This document shows positions 1 through 7,677 of a stretch of 23,547 nt of DNA, one piece after another. The translations under genes and the position numbers were made by a program. The notes under the pieces are model-generated. The model did no database searches. It was not told where the DNA came from and saw nothing but the letters and a program-made list of their open reading frames with translations. The DNA is from JAFIEN01 sp051859505. Lineage in GTDB: Bacteria > Pseudomonadota > Alphaproteobacteria > Rhodobacterales > Rhodobacteraceae. The stretch is taken from contig JBHYFN010000058.1 of the NCBI GenBank assembly GCA_051859505.1, positions 1-23,547 on the forward strand, written 5' to 3'. The stretch's first letter is position 1. Each line of letters begins with the position of its first letter.

Positions 1-43
1 GGCACATCGTGCCCGCCCCCTGTCGTCTGGCTGTTGCGGCGGC

Positions 44-1036
44 TTAGCCGGCGATGCAGCTGTCCGCGTTGTCGGCGGTGCAGACATCGAGGCCGGTGTA
101 GATCGGATCCTCGACCTCGTTGCCCTCGATCAGCTCCTGCAGGATGAACATCGCGCGGTAGCCCATCTCGAAGGGACGCTGGCCGACCTGGCCGTTCGAC
201 AGGCCATCGGCAAGCTGCTCCATCTGCATCGGCAGCGTGTCGGCGACGATGATCGACAGATCACCCGCATCCATCCGGTCCTTGTAGGGCGCGGCGGCCT
301 CGCGATAGGCGTTGTCGAACCACTGGGTGAAGGCCCCGGTCGAGATGAAGGCCGTCAGGTCGGGGTTCGCGGCCAGGATGTCGGCCATGCCGGTCACGGC
401 GCGGTTGCCATCGTCATCGGTGATGAGCGGGCAGCCCGCGATCTCGGTCCAGCCGCCCTGACCCGTCAGAGGCTCGCCGGGCGCGGTGCCGAGGCTTTCG
501 CCGGCCAGCGTTTCACGGATGCCCAGAAGACGCTCGTTGTGGTTGGCCGCAGCCGCACCGCCGGTCTGCAGGCAGACCGTGCCGCCATCGGGATGACGCT
601 CCATGGCGATACCGGCAAGGTTCACGCCGATATCGTAGTTGAACGTGCCGACGAAGGTGGCGCGGGTGCCCTTGTCTTCGTCCAGAAGGTCGGCGTCCCA
701 GGTCATGACGGGGATGCCGGCTTCCACGGCGGCCTGCAGCGCGCGGGCCATGGCGGGCGCGTTCGAGGGCGACACGGCGATACCGTCAACACCTTGCGTG
801 ATAAGATCCTGAACGATCTGGACCTGCTCAAGCTCGGTATGTTCGCCCGGGCCGATATAGACGCATTCGAAGGCGCCGTCGGATTCTTCCTGCGCCTTGT
901 AGCAGCCGTCGCGGGCCAGGTCGAAGAACGGGTTGTTCATCGCCTTGGGCACAAGGGCAAGGCGCAGGGTATCGGCTGCGGCCAGACCCGGCAGGACCAT
1001 CCCCGCGAGCATGGTGGCGCAAAGCAGTTTCTTCAT
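44..1036 (-). CDS. Periplasmic sugar-binding protein of ABC importer 1
   Basis: A 330-residue type-I periplasmic binding protein (RbsB-like fold), the extracytoplasmic receptor of the importer encoded just upstream. The start is the Met of MKKLLCATMLAG because a GGGAGGAG ribosome site lies directly before it; an upstream in-frame Met would lack a signal peptide at the N-terminus. Residues 1-21 form a signal peptide ending in LAAA. The mature part begins DTLRLALVPKAMNNPFF, typical of ribose/galactose-binding proteins, and contains QDLITQGVDGIAVSP. About six Cys remain in the mature chain, enough for three disulfides, which is unusual for this fold. It is the last gene of the ATPase-permease-binding protein order. 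The ligand is not readable from sequence; an inositol-like or aldose ligand is inferred from neighbouring dehydrogenases. The family is sure, the substrate is not. Confidence 0.9.
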   Translation of the reverse strand: MKKLLCATMLAGMVLPGLAAADTLRLALVPKAMNNPFFDLARDGCYKAQEESDGAFECVYIGPGEHTELEQVQIVQDLITQGVDGIAVSPSNAPAMARALQAAVEAGIPVMTWDADLLDEDKGTRATFVGTFNYDIGVNLAGIAMERHPDGGTVCLQTGGAAAANHNERLLGIRETLAGESLGTAPGEPLTGQGGWTEIAGCPLITDDDGNRAVTGMADILAANPDLTAFISTGAFTQWFDNAYREAAAPYKDRMDAGDLSIIVADTLPMQMEQLADGLSNGQVGQRPFEMGYRAMFILQELIEGNEVEDPIYTGLDVCTADNADSCIAG

Positions 1037-1079
1037 TTTGAGGTCTCCTCCCTCTTGGTTAACGAAATCCCGCGCCTCC

Positions 1080-2099
1080 TCAGGCGCGGCCTCGATTGCG
1101 GATCTGTTCCAGAAAGACTGCAATGATCAGGAACAGGCCAACAAAGAACTGCTGCCACAGCGCGTCGATCCCGGCGAGCAGCAGCGAATTGCGGATCAAC
1201 TCCATCAGAAGCGCGCCGATGGGGGCGCCAAAGGCATAGGCCACGCCGCCCATCAGATTGGCCCCGCCGATGACGGTGGCGGCGATGACGTTCAACTCGT
1301 AGGTCTGGCCCAGCGCGTTGGTGACCGATCCGAACCAGCCCACCATCAGGAAGGCGGCAAGCCCCGCGCAGAGCGAACAGATCACATAGACCGAGACCAG
1401 CACCCGCTCGACCGGGATGCCGGACAGCCGCGCGGCCTGGGCATTGCCGCCCACGGCATAGACCCAGCGGCCCCAGGTGGTGTGGTTGAAGGCGACCCAG
1501 AACACGATGGTCAGCACGGCCAGAACCCAGACAGGATGGGGGATGCCCAGCGTGCTCGATCCGCCGATCCAGAGATAAAGCTCCTGATCGGGGCCGAACT
1601 GATAGACCATCTTGTTGTTCGAAATGACCATGGCAAGCGACCGCGAGATCGCCAGCATACCCAGTGTCACCACGAAGGGCGCCATCCTGAGATAGGCCAC
1701 GAGTATCCCGTTCGTCAGGCCGACGGCGGCGGCAACCCCGAGGCAGATCAGGAAACCCGGCACGATCCCGTAGCCCGCCTGCATGACAAGGCCGGTGGCG
1801 ATCCCCGCCAGCCCCATGAGCGAGCCGACCGAGAGGTCGATCCCCGCGGTGCAGATCACCGCCGTCATCCCCAGCGCCATGATCCCGAAGAAGGCGAAGT
1901 TGCGCGAGACATTGAAGATGTTGCGCTCGGACAGAAAGACGTTCGAGACCTGGCTCATCACGATGCACAGGATCACGATGGCCATGAGAACCCAGAAGGG
2001 CTGGCTGCGGGTCACGCCCTGCCACCAGGTCATCTCGCGTCGCTGGGCGATGCTGTCGTCGATGGCGGCGTGGTCAGTCGTCTGGTCGGTCGTGCTCAT
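1080..2099 (-). CDS. Sugar ABC importer 1, permease (CUT2/RbsC family)
   Basis: A 339-residue inner-membrane permease of the BPD_transp_2 family. The N-terminal ~30 residues (MSTTDQTTDHAAID...) are hydrophilic, followed by about eight to ten hydrophobic segments. Family signatures are visible: ALGMTAVICTAGIDLSVGS in the first third and AATVIGGANLMGG near the C-terminus. The start ATG overlaps the TGA stop of the upstream ATPase gene (ATGA), so the two are translationally coupled. It feeds the binding protein gene 43 bp downstream. The permease would form a homodimer with the single-domain ATPase. Length is normal for RbsC/FrcC-type permeases. Confidence 0.93.
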   Translation of the reverse strand: MSTTDQTTDHAAIDDSIAQRREMTWWQGVTRSQPFWVLMAIVILCIVMSQVSNVFLSERNIFNVSRNFAFFGIMALGMTAVICTAGIDLSVGSLMGLAGIATGLVMQAGYGIVPGFLICLGVAAAVGLTNGILVAYLRMAPFVVTLGMLAISRSLAMVISNNKMVYQFGPDQELYLWIGGSSTLGIPHPVWVLAVLTIVFWVAFNHTTWGRWVYAVGGNAQAARLSGIPVERVLVSVYVICSLCAGLAAFLMVGWFGSVTNALGQTYELNVIAATVIGGANLMGGVAYAFGAPIGALLMELIRNSLLLAGIDALWQQFFVGLFLIIAVFLEQIRNRGRA

Positions 2100-2872
2100 G
2101 CGGCGGCCAGTGCTCCGGTGATGAGGCCCGTGACTTCTTCCGGGCTGGAATTTGCGATAGGCTTGTCGGCGACCTTCTCGCCCCGCCGCAGGACGGCGAC
2201 GCGGTCGCAGACGGAAAACACGTCGGGCATCCGGTGCGAGACGAGGATCACGGCATGGCCGGTGTCCTTCAGGCGCTGGATCAGGTCGAGCACCTCCTTC
2301 ACCTGCCGCACCGAGATCGCGGCGGTGGGTTCGTCCATCAGCACGAGCTTGGGATCCGACAGACGGGTGCGCGCGATGGCGACGGCCTGTCGCTGGCCGC
2401 CCGACATCTGGCGCACCAGATCGCGGGGCCGGGTTTCGGATTTCAGCTCGGCGAAAAGCTCGGCCGCACGGGCGTTCATCCGGCCGTGATCCAGAAAGCG
2501 GATCGGGCCGAGCCTTCGCTTGAGCTCGCGCCCGAGAAAGACGTTCTGCGCGGCGGTGAGGTTGTCGCACAGGGCCAGATCCTGATAGACGATCTCGATC
2601 CCCTTCTGGCGGGCCTCGATGGGGCGGCTGAAATGGACGGGTTCGCCTTCGATCAGGAAATCGCCGCTGGTGGGCGGGAAGTTGCCGGCGATGATCTTCA
2701 TCAGGGTCGATTTGCCGGCGCCGTTGTCCCCCATGAGGCCGATGGCCTCGCCGCGCGAGATCGTCAGATCGACGCCATTGAGCGCCCGGATCGCGCCAAA
2801 GCTTTTGGTAATGCCACGCAGTTCGACCACTGACATGGTTTCGGCTTCCTCCCCTGTGTCGGGGTCGGTCAT
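2096..2872 (-). CDS. Sugar ABC importer 1, ATP-binding protein (single NBD)
   Basis: A 258-residue ABC ATPase that energises sugar import. It shows Walker A (GDNGAGKS), Q-loop (YQD), signature MSGGQRQ, Walker B (LMDEPT) and the switch His (SHR). There is only one nucleotide-binding domain, as in FrcA-type CUT2 systems, whereas RbsA has two. I chose the ATG at 2872 (MTDPDTGEE) because AAGGGGG lies about eight bases upstream. An ATG at 2836 (MSVVELRG) with GGGGAGG further away and an earlier one at 2908 are alternatives. Its 3' end overlaps the permease start by four bases. The upstream region holds a putative promoter and operator, so it probably heads its own transcript rather than depending on the SDR gene. 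Confidence 0.92.
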   Translation of the reverse strand: MTDPDTGEEAETMSVVELRGITKSFGAIRALNGVDLTISRGEAIGLMGDNGAGKSTLMKIIAGNFPPTSGDFLIEGEPVHFSRPIEARQKGIEIVYQDLALCDNLTAAQNVFLGRELKRRLGPIRFLDHGRMNARAAELFAELKSETRPRDLVRQMSGGQRQAVAIARTRLSDPKLVLMDEPTAAISVRQVKEVLDLIQRLKDTGHAVILVSHRMPDVFSVCDRVAVLRRGEKVADKPIANSSPEEVTGLITGALAAA

Positions 2873-2913
2873 TTCGCCGACCCCCTTGTTTTGCGGAAAC
2901 GTTGCCACAGGGC

Positions 2914-2967
2914 TGCGGACTTTTCAACAGAAATTGCAGAGTCCTTGCATTTTGTCAAAAGTCCGCA
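2914..2967 (-). promoter_or_regulatory. Promoter region of importer 1 with nested symmetries
   Basis: On the minus strand a perfect TTGACA (plus-strand 2953-2958) could be a -35 box; the sequence 17 bases later, AATTTC, is a poor -10. The region has a perfect 11-bp inverted repeat, 2914-2924 with 2957-2967 (GCGGACTTTT pairing with AAAAGTCCGC plus one more pair). Inside the loop is a near-perfect palindrome, 2931-2953 (AAATTGCA, seven bases, TGCATTTT, one mismatch). No Rho-independent U-run follows. The arrangement suggests one or more dimeric regulators, or an RNA stem if transcription starts upstream. Promoter assignment is tentative. Confidence 0.45.
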
Positions 2968-2979
2968 ATATTCATTGCG
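2964..2979. promoter_or_regulatory. Putative operator, copy 2 (GCAAT-ATTC-ATTGC)
   Basis: A perfect palindrome of 6-bp arms around a 4-bp spacer, CGCAAT ATTC ATTGCG. It lies just upstream of the putative -35 of the importer-1 genes. It shares the core GCAAY-ATTC-RTTGC, including the identical spacer, with the palindrome at 3873-3892. A shared dimeric repressor or activator (LacI-like or similar) is inferred; no such regulator gene is in this locus. Confidence 0.5.
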
Positions 2980-3001
2980 CGGGCTTGTTTCGTTGCCGGT
3001 C

Positions 3002-3823
3002 TCACTCCAGCGCCATTGCCGCCGAGGGGGTTGGCGGGGCGGCTTCATAGCCACCCCAGACCGACTGGTCGAAATGGATGACGGCGCCGGTCATCAATCC
3101 CGAATCGTCCGAGGCAAGAAAGGCCGCCGCCCGGGCCACCTCGGCCGGATCGACAAGCCGTCCGAAGGGCTGCGCCGCTGCGGCCTTTTCCAGCCAGTCG
3201 TCCGCGGCGCCGTGATATTCGCGCTGGATCCGGTCTTCGCCATCCGAGGCCATCCAGCCGATATCCAGCTGGTTCACCCGGATCCGGTTGCGCATGAGCG
3301 CGAAGGCGGTGTTGCGGGTCAGGGTGGCCAGCGCGCCCTTGGAGGCGCAATAGGCAGAGATGAAGGGCTGACCGGCCCGTTCCGAGGTCGAGCCGATGTT
3401 GATGATGGCGCCTTCGGTGGCGTCCCGGATCATCAGGCGGGCGGCCTCCTGCATCAGGAAGAAGGGCGCGCGGACATTGATCGCGAACATGCGGTCGAAA
3501 AGCTCTTCGGAGGTGTCGAGGATGGTGCCCCGGTCGGTGATCGCCGCGACATTCACCAGCACGTCGATGCGGCCGAAGGCGGCGTCGGCGGCGGCGATGA
3601 CGGCGCGGGCATCCGCGACCGTGCCCAGGTCGGCCGGCTGGAACACGACCCGCACCCCGGTTTCCGCGGCGATGCTGTCGGCCAGGGCCTGCCCCTTTGC
3701 CGCCGAGCGTCCGCAGGTGACGATCCCCGCCGCGCCCGAGCGGGCGAAGTGCCGCGCCACCGCGGCCCCGAGGCCCTGCGTGCCGCCGGTGATCACCGCG
3801 ATCTTTCCGTCCAGTCTGTTCAT
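3002..3823 (-). CDS. SDR-family NAD(P)-dependent oxidoreductase
   Basis: A classical short-chain dehydrogenase of 273 residues. The Rossmann motif TGGTQGLG is at residues 12-19, N116 is in the FAINV segment, the catalytic Ser is S145 (NIGSTS), and YCASK gives Y158 and K162. All four members of the catalytic tetrad are present with normal spacing. The start has a GAGGAGG ribosome site. The C-terminus (about 20 residues after DQSVWGGYEAA) is slightly extended and Pro/Ala-rich. It probably oxidises or reduces a hydroxyl of the sugar or cyclitol brought in by importer 1, whose genes follow 129 bp downstream, and it is divergent from the iolG-like gene. The substrate cannot be read from the sequence. 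Confidence 0.92.
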   Translation of the reverse strand: MNRLDGKIAVITGGTQGLGAAVARHFARSGAAGIVTCGRSAAKGQALADSIAAETGVRVVFQPADLGTVADARAVIAAADAAFGRIDVLVNVAAITDRGTILDTSEELFDRMFAINVRAPFFLMQEAARLMIRDATEGAIINIGSTSERAGQPFISAYCASKGALATLTRNTAFALMRNRIRVNQLDIGWMASDGEDRIQREYHGAADDWLEKAAAAQPFGRLVDPAEVARAAAFLASDDSGLMTGAVIHFDQSVWGGYEAAPPTPSAAMALE

Positions 3824-3872
3824 GTGCCGTCCTCCTCTCGGTTGACGGCATCGTTATTGACAGCATCCACAT

Positions 3873-3892
3873 TTTGCAACATTCGTTGCAAA
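3873..3892. promoter_or_regulatory. Putative operator, copy 1 (20-bp palindrome)
   Basis: TTTGCAACATTCGTTGCAAA is a perfect palindrome with 8-bp arms around ATTC. It sits between the divergent SDR (starting at 3823) and iolG-like (starting at 4014) genes, where a regulator could act on both. A TTGACA at 3857-3862 lies just beside it on the plus strand. It shares its core and spacer with the site at 2964-2979. The site is seen directly; its binding protein is unknown. Confidence 0.6.
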
Positions 3893-3925
3893 GCCTGTAA
3901 GGGATGCGGGAGTGGAGAGGTGGCA

Positions 3926-4000
3926 GGGGGCTCTGCCCCCGTCTCCTGCGGAGACTCCCCCGGGATATTTGGAAACAAAAGAAGCAGGGGCAGTGCCCCT
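3926..4000 (+). repeat. Structured intergenic repeat, copy 1 (three hairpins)
   Basis: Three hairpins flank a conserved core. Hairpin 1 is GGGGGC-TCT-GCCCCC (3926-3940), hairpin 2 is GTCTCC-TGC-GGAGAC (3941-3955), then the core (3955-3991) containing CCCGGGATATTTGG and AACAAAAGAAGCAGGGGC. Hairpin 3 is AGGGGC-AGT-GCCCCT (3986-4000). A second copy in reverse orientation lies at 16124-16192. Here the element falls in the presumed 5' untranslated region of the iolG-like gene, ending two bases before its GGGAGG ribosome site. I recall similar elements as frequent in Rhodobacterales intergenic DNA; that needs a search. Confidence 0.75.
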
Positions 4001-4013
4001 CTGGGAGGACGGG

Positions 4014-5021
4014 ATGACGCGGATCGCGGTTTTGGGCTGTGGGCGGATCGGGCGGATGCATGCGGCCAATATAGCGGCCCATCCCGAGGCGCGGCTGGCG
4101 ATGGTCTATGACATCGACGGAGCCGCGGCGGCCGAGGTGGCGGCCGCGCATGGAGTGGTGGCGGCGGCCTCGGCGGAGGCGGTCTTCGCCAGTGCCGATG
4201 TGGATGCGGTTCTGGTGGCCACGGCGACGCCGACCCATGCCGATTACATCGAGGCGGCCGTGGCCGCGGGCAAGCCGGTGCTGTGCGAGAAGCCGATCGA
4301 CCTGAGCCTCGAGCGGGTGAACCGCTGTGCGGCCGCCATTGCCGGGTCGGATGTGCCGGTTCAGATCGGGTTCAACCGGCGCTTTGATCCCGGCCATCGG
4401 GCGGCGCGCGAAGCGGTCGAGGCGGGCGAGATCGGCGAATTGCATCAGGTGATCATCACCTCGCGCGATCCGGGCATGCCGCCACGCAGCTATTACGAGG
4501 TGGCCGGCGGGCTGTTTCGCGACATGACGATCCATGATTTCGACCTTGCCCGCTACATGCTGGGCGAAGAGCCGGTCGAGGTCTTTGCGATCGGCGGGCG
4601 GCTGATCGATCCGGCGCTGATGACGGAGCTGGACGATCATGACAGCGCGATGATCGTGATGCGCACCGCCAGTGGCCGGCAGTGCCATATCAACAACTCG
4701 CGCACCGCCGTTTACGGCTATGACCAGCGGGTCGAGCTGATGGGATCGCAGGGCATGGTGCAGTCGAACAACCGCCGGGCGCATGAGCTTGTCCGCAACA
4801 CCGCCACGGCGACCAATGTGGCGGAGCCTGCGCTCTTCTTCTTCATCGAGCGCTATACCGAGGCGTTCCGGGCCGAGATCGACAGTTTCCTTGCCTGTAT
4901 CCGCGACCGGACCCCGCCGGAGGCGAGTTTCGAGGATGGCCGCCGCGCGCTGATCCTGGCCGAAGCGGCCTACCTTTCGCTCTCTGAAGGCCGTATGGTG
5001 CGCGTGAGCGAAATCGCCTGA
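4014..5021 (+). CDS. iolG: Inositol 2-dehydrogenase-like Gfo/Idh/MocA oxidoreductase
   Basis: A 335-residue NAD-dependent dehydrogenase of the Gfo/Idh/MocA family, most like rhizobial IdhA/IolG, which oxidises myo-inositol to 2-keto-inositol (scyllo-inosose). The N-terminal Rossmann motif GCGRIG is at residues 8-13. EKP with catalytic K93 and the FRDMTIHDFD motif (D170 and H174, matching the Lys-Asp-His triad of B. subtilis IolG) follow. GFNRRFDP and the later NNSRTAVYGYDQRVE also match the family. The start has a GGGAGGAC ribosome site; upstream in-frame codons translate the repeat element and were rejected. It is 10 bp ahead of the aldo/keto reductase in one operon. Related aldose or other cyclitol dehydrogenases cannot be excluded, and the rest of the iol pathway is absent from the window. 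Confidence 0.85.
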   Translation: MTRIAVLGCGRIGRMHAANIAAHPEARLAMVYDIDGAAAAEVAAAHGVVAAASAEAVFASADVDAVLVATATPTHADYIEAAVAAGKPVLCEKPIDLSLERVNRCAAAIAGSDVPVQIGFNRRFDPGHRAAREAVEAGEIGELHQVIITSRDPGMPPRSYYEVAGGLFRDMTIHDFDLARYMLGEEPVEVFAIGGRLIDPALMTELDDHDSAMIVMRTASGRQCHINNSRTAVYGYDQRVELMGSQGMVQSNNRRAHELVRNTATATNVAEPALFFFIERYTEAFRAEIDSFLACIRDRTPPEASFEDGRRALILAEAAYLSLSEGRMVRVSEIA

Positions 5022-5031
5022 AGGACAGAGC

Positions 5032-6000
5032 ATGACCCAGACCCTGCGCCCCGTCGGCACGAGCGGTGTTTCCGTGCCCGAGATCGGTTTCGGCACGACC
5101 TCGCTGTCGGACATGCCGGGCACCTATGGCTATTCCGTCGAGGAGGAGCGCGCCTATGCCACGGTGCGGGCGATCCTGTCGCAGCCGAACGGATTTCTCG
5201 ACACCTCGCGCAATTACGGGCTGGGCCGGAGCGAGGCGCGGATCGGCCATGTGGTGCGGGAACTGGGCGGCTGGCCCGAGGGCTGCATCCTGTCGACCAA
5301 GCTTGACCGCGACATGGAGACGCTGCGGTTCGACGGCGCGCAGGCGCGGCGGTCGGTGGAGGAAAGCCTCGAGGCGCTGGGCGTGGACCGGATCGACATC
5401 CTGCATCTGCATGATCCCGAACATGCCGCCGATCTGGCGGATGTGACGGGCAAGGGCGGGGCCCTGGAAGAGCTCATGAAGATGAAGGAAGAGGGGATCG
5501 CGCGCGCCGTGGGCCTTGCGGCGGGGAAGGTCGATGTGATGATGCCGCTGCTGCGCGCCTGGGATTTCGACGCGATCATCACGCATAACCGCTGGACGCT
5601 GGTCAATCGCAATGCCGATGCGATGATGGATCTGTGCGCCGGGAAGGGGATCGCCGTGTTCAACGCCGCCCCCTATGCCGGGGGCGCGCTTGCCAAGGGG
5701 GCGGCGCAGCATCGCCGCTATGTCTATCAGGAGGCCAGTGACGAGGTTCTGGCCCCGATCCGCAAGGTCGAAGAGGTCTGCGCCCGGCATGGCGTGCCGC
5801 CTGGGGCGGCGGCGCTGCAGTTCTCGATGCGCGATGCGCGCGTGACCTCGACCATTCTGGGGGTCAGCAAGCCGGAAAGGGTGGCGCAGACGCTGGAATG
5901 GGCGGCCTTTCCGATCCCCGAGGCGGTGTGGGAGGAGCTGGCCGCATTGCCCTTCGAAGCCGGCGATCCCGAGGCCACGCGGCAGTATTCGCCGGACTGA
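5032..6000 (+). CDS. Aldo/keto reductase (aldose dehydrogenase-like)
   Basis: A 322-residue TIM-barrel NAD(P)H oxidoreductase of the aldo/keto reductase superfamily. The catalytic tetrad is visible: D57 and Y62 in DTSRNYGLGRSE, K90 in STKLDRD, and H127 in ILHLHDPE. The C-terminal part contains ILGVSKPERV, a typical cofactor-binding segment. Composition and layout resemble bacterial D-threo-aldose (L-fucose) 1-dehydrogenases, but that is an inference. A GAAGGA ribosome site precedes the ATG, and only 10 bp separate it from the iolG-like gene, so they are co-transcribed. It likely acts on the same or a related sugar. Confidence 0.9.
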   Translation: MTQTLRPVGTSGVSVPEIGFGTTSLSDMPGTYGYSVEEERAYATVRAILSQPNGFLDTSRNYGLGRSEARIGHVVRELGGWPEGCILSTKLDRDMETLRFDGAQARRSVEESLEALGVDRIDILHLHDPEHAADLADVTGKGGALEELMKMKEEGIARAVGLAAGKVDVMMPLLRAWDFDAIITHNRWTLVNRNADAMMDLCAGKGIAVFNAAPYAGGALAKGAAQHRRYVYQEASDEVLAPIRKVEEVCARHGVPPGAAALQFSMRDARVTSTILGVSKPERVAQTLEWAAFPIPEAVWEELAALPFEAGDPEATRQYSPD

Positions 6001-6397
6001 CGGGGGCCCGGGAAGGGCGCGGCGGCCCGGATCCGGCGGCGGATTTCGTGACCCGAGGGTTCCTTGGGTATTTCTGCGCGGGTGGCTTGCAAAGGGGCCT
6101 CGGGCTTCCGATCTGAATGCGGCGGGCCGGCTCTGTTCGCGTCAGGATGAGGCGAGGCCGGTCCCCTTTCGGGTGCTTTCGGGCCGGCCGCCGTCTTGCG
6201 GTCGGGTGACGGCGCCCGGGCGATTTCGGATTGTGCCCCATGCCGTTGGCGACCCCGTTGGAACCTCTGGTCAGGCCCCCGAAAGGGTCATTGGGCGGGC
6301 CCCCGAGTGTGCCCCCGAGCGGGCCCCTTGATTGCCCCTGTCCTGCGCCTTTGCCGCTTTTCCCGCGCCCTGATCTGCGCGCCCTGTGGTCGGTAGG
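6001..6397. other. Gene-free stretch with GC-rich hairpins and short repeats
   Basis: About 400 bp without a convincing gene on either strand. It holds an inverted repeat CCCGAGG/CCTCGGG (6052-6058 with 6098-6104) enclosing TCCTTGGGTATTT, which faintly resembles the structured repeat found elsewhere in the window. A 9-bp direct repeat GCCCCCGAG occurs at 6299-6307 and 6311-6319. The reading frames that cross it are compositional. It probably contains the end of the iolG-AKR transcript and the promoter of the following membrane-protein gene, but no clear -35/-10 pair is visible. Confidence 0.5.
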
Positions 6398-6706
6398 ATG
6401 AGCGGGCCGCATCGCCGCCGGCTCGACCGGCAGCTGGCGGCCCTTGCCAGCCGTTCGCCGCGGCTGCAAAGGCTCCTCGCGGCGCTGCAGGGCCGGCGCG
6501 GTATCCTGTTGCGCATTCCCCTCGGGCTGCTGCTGATCGCGGGCGGGTTCCTGGCCATCCTGCCCGTCTTTGGCCTGTGGATGATCCCGCTGGGGCTTTT
6601 GCTGCTGGCGATGGATCTGCCGGTGCTGCGCCCCTTCGTTTCCGGCCTGATCATCCGGCTGCGCCGGAGATGGGCCCTGTGGCTGCGCCGGCGGCGGTCC
6701 GGCTGA
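6398..6706 (+). CDS. Small membrane protein of unknown function
   Basis: A protein of 102 residues: a basic N-terminal third (RRRLDRQLAAL), two hydrophobic segments (around LLRIPLGLLLIAGGFLAILPVFG and the following WMIPLGLLLLAMDLPVL region), and a very Arg-rich tail. It looks like a small inner-membrane hairpin protein with both ends in the cytoplasm. I do not recognise a named family with certainty; short proteins with a similar WMIPLGLLLLA.D segment occur in Rhodobacterales. The ATG at 6398 follows GTAGG closely; a GTG at 6386 is the alternative. It lies 33 bp before the antiporter gene and may be co-transcribed with it. Confidence 0.65.
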   Translation: MSGPHRRRLDRQLAALASRSPRLQRLLAALQGRRGILLRIPLGLLLIAGGFLAILPVFGLWMIPLGLLLLAMDLPVLRPFVSGLIIRLRRRWALWLRRRRSG

Positions 6707-6739
6707 AGCATGTGAGCCTTCTCGAAAGGAGTGACAGAC

Positions 6740-7657
6740 TTGGACTGGTTGGTGATTCTGGCCGGGCTGGCCGGGTTGTTCCTTGGCGGCGAGGGCCTTG
6801 TGCGGGGCGCGGTCGGCATTGCCCAGAGGTTTGCCCTGCCGCCCCTGCTGATCGGGTTGACGGTCGTGGGCTTCGGCACCTCGACCCCGGAACTGCTGGT
6901 TTCGGTGGATGCGGCCCTGCGCGGGGTTCCCGACATTGCCATCGGCAATATCCTTGGATCGAACATCGGGAATATCCTGCTGATCGTCGGCCTGTCGGCG
7001 CTGGTCTGGCCGATCCGCGTCCGCGGTGCGGCACTCTGGCGCGATACGGCGGTGATGACGCTGGCGGCCCTCGTGCTGGTGCCGCTGTTCTGGCTGGGCC
7101 AGGTTGGGCGGGGGTCGGGGGCGCTGCTGGTTGCGCTGCTGGCGGCCTATCTGATCCGGGCCTATCTGCGACCGGGTGAAAGTCAGGAGGAGGCCGAGGC
7201 CGCCCCTGTTCCGACGATCCGGGCCTCGACGCTCTGGCTGGTCGGAGGGCTGGGCGCGCTGATGATCGGGGCGCGGTTTCTGGTGGACGGATCGGTCAGC
7301 ATCGCGCGCAGCCATGGCATTTCCGAGGCCGTGATCGGCCTGACGATCGTCGCGGTGGGAACCTCGCTGCCCGAGCTTGCGACCTCGCTTGTTGCGGCCC
7401 TGCGGCGTCAGTCCGAGATTGCGGTGGGCAATATCGTCGGATCGAACATCTTCAACATCCTGGGGATCCTCGGGGTGACGGCGGTGATCGCGCCTGTCCC
7501 GGTCGCCGGGCGGTTTCTGGGCTTCGACCTGCCGGTGATGATCGCCGCCACGATCCTGCTGTCCGGTCTGCTTGTGCTGCGACAGGGGATCGGGCGGGGC
7601 ATGGGGGCGGGCTTGCTGCTGGCCTATGGGGCCTATGTCTGGGCGCTGCAGGGCTAG
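6740..7657 (+). CDS. Calcium/sodium antiporter (CaxA/YrbG family)
   Basis: A 305-residue inner-membrane cation exchanger of the K+-dependent Na+/Ca2+ exchanger type. The two inverted alpha-repeats are clear: IGLTVVGFGTSTPELLVS with GNILGSNIGNILL in the N-terminal half, and IGLTIVAVGTSLPELATS with GNIVGSNIFNILG in the C-terminal half. The acidic Glu of each TSxPEL motif, needed for ion binding, is present in both. I favour the TTG at 6740 because AAAGGAG ends eight bases upstream; a GTG at 6731 overlaps that ribosome site and is the alternative. A strong hairpin terminator follows the stop. Confidence 0.93.
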   Translation: MDWLVILAGLAGLFLGGEGLVRGAVGIAQRFALPPLLIGLTVVGFGTSTPELLVSVDAALRGVPDIAIGNILGSNIGNILLIVGLSALVWPIRVRGAALWRDTAVMTLAALVLVPLFWLGQVGRGSGALLVALLAAYLIRAYLRPGESQEEAEAAPVPTIRASTLWLVGGLGALMIGARFLVDGSVSIARSHGISEAVIGLTIVAVGTSLPELATSLVAALRRQSEIAVGNIVGSNIFNILGILGVTAVIAPVPVAGRFLGFDLPVMIAATILLSGLLVLRQGIGRGMGAGLLLAYGAYVWALQG

Positions 7658-7677
7658 GGCCGCAGTCGAAACAGGCG

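Noticed and set aside
933..2489. 518-residue plus-strand open frame
   Set aside because: Antisense to the permease and ATPase genes of importer 1, with His/Asp/Arg-rich shadow composition.
1080..2872. Duplication of one ABC importer to give the other
   Set aside because: Gene order differs, the binding proteins and ATPase sequences diverge clearly, and the operons have different control sites.
3045..5123. 692-residue minus-strand open frame
   Set aside because: It runs antisense through the iolG-like gene and then in an alternative frame of the SDR; no domain or ribosome site supports it.
5864..7315. 483-residue minus-strand open frame across the gene-free region
   Set aside because: Gln/Pro/Arg-rich composition, antisense to the antiporter and small membrane protein; it gives no support for a gene in 6001-6397.
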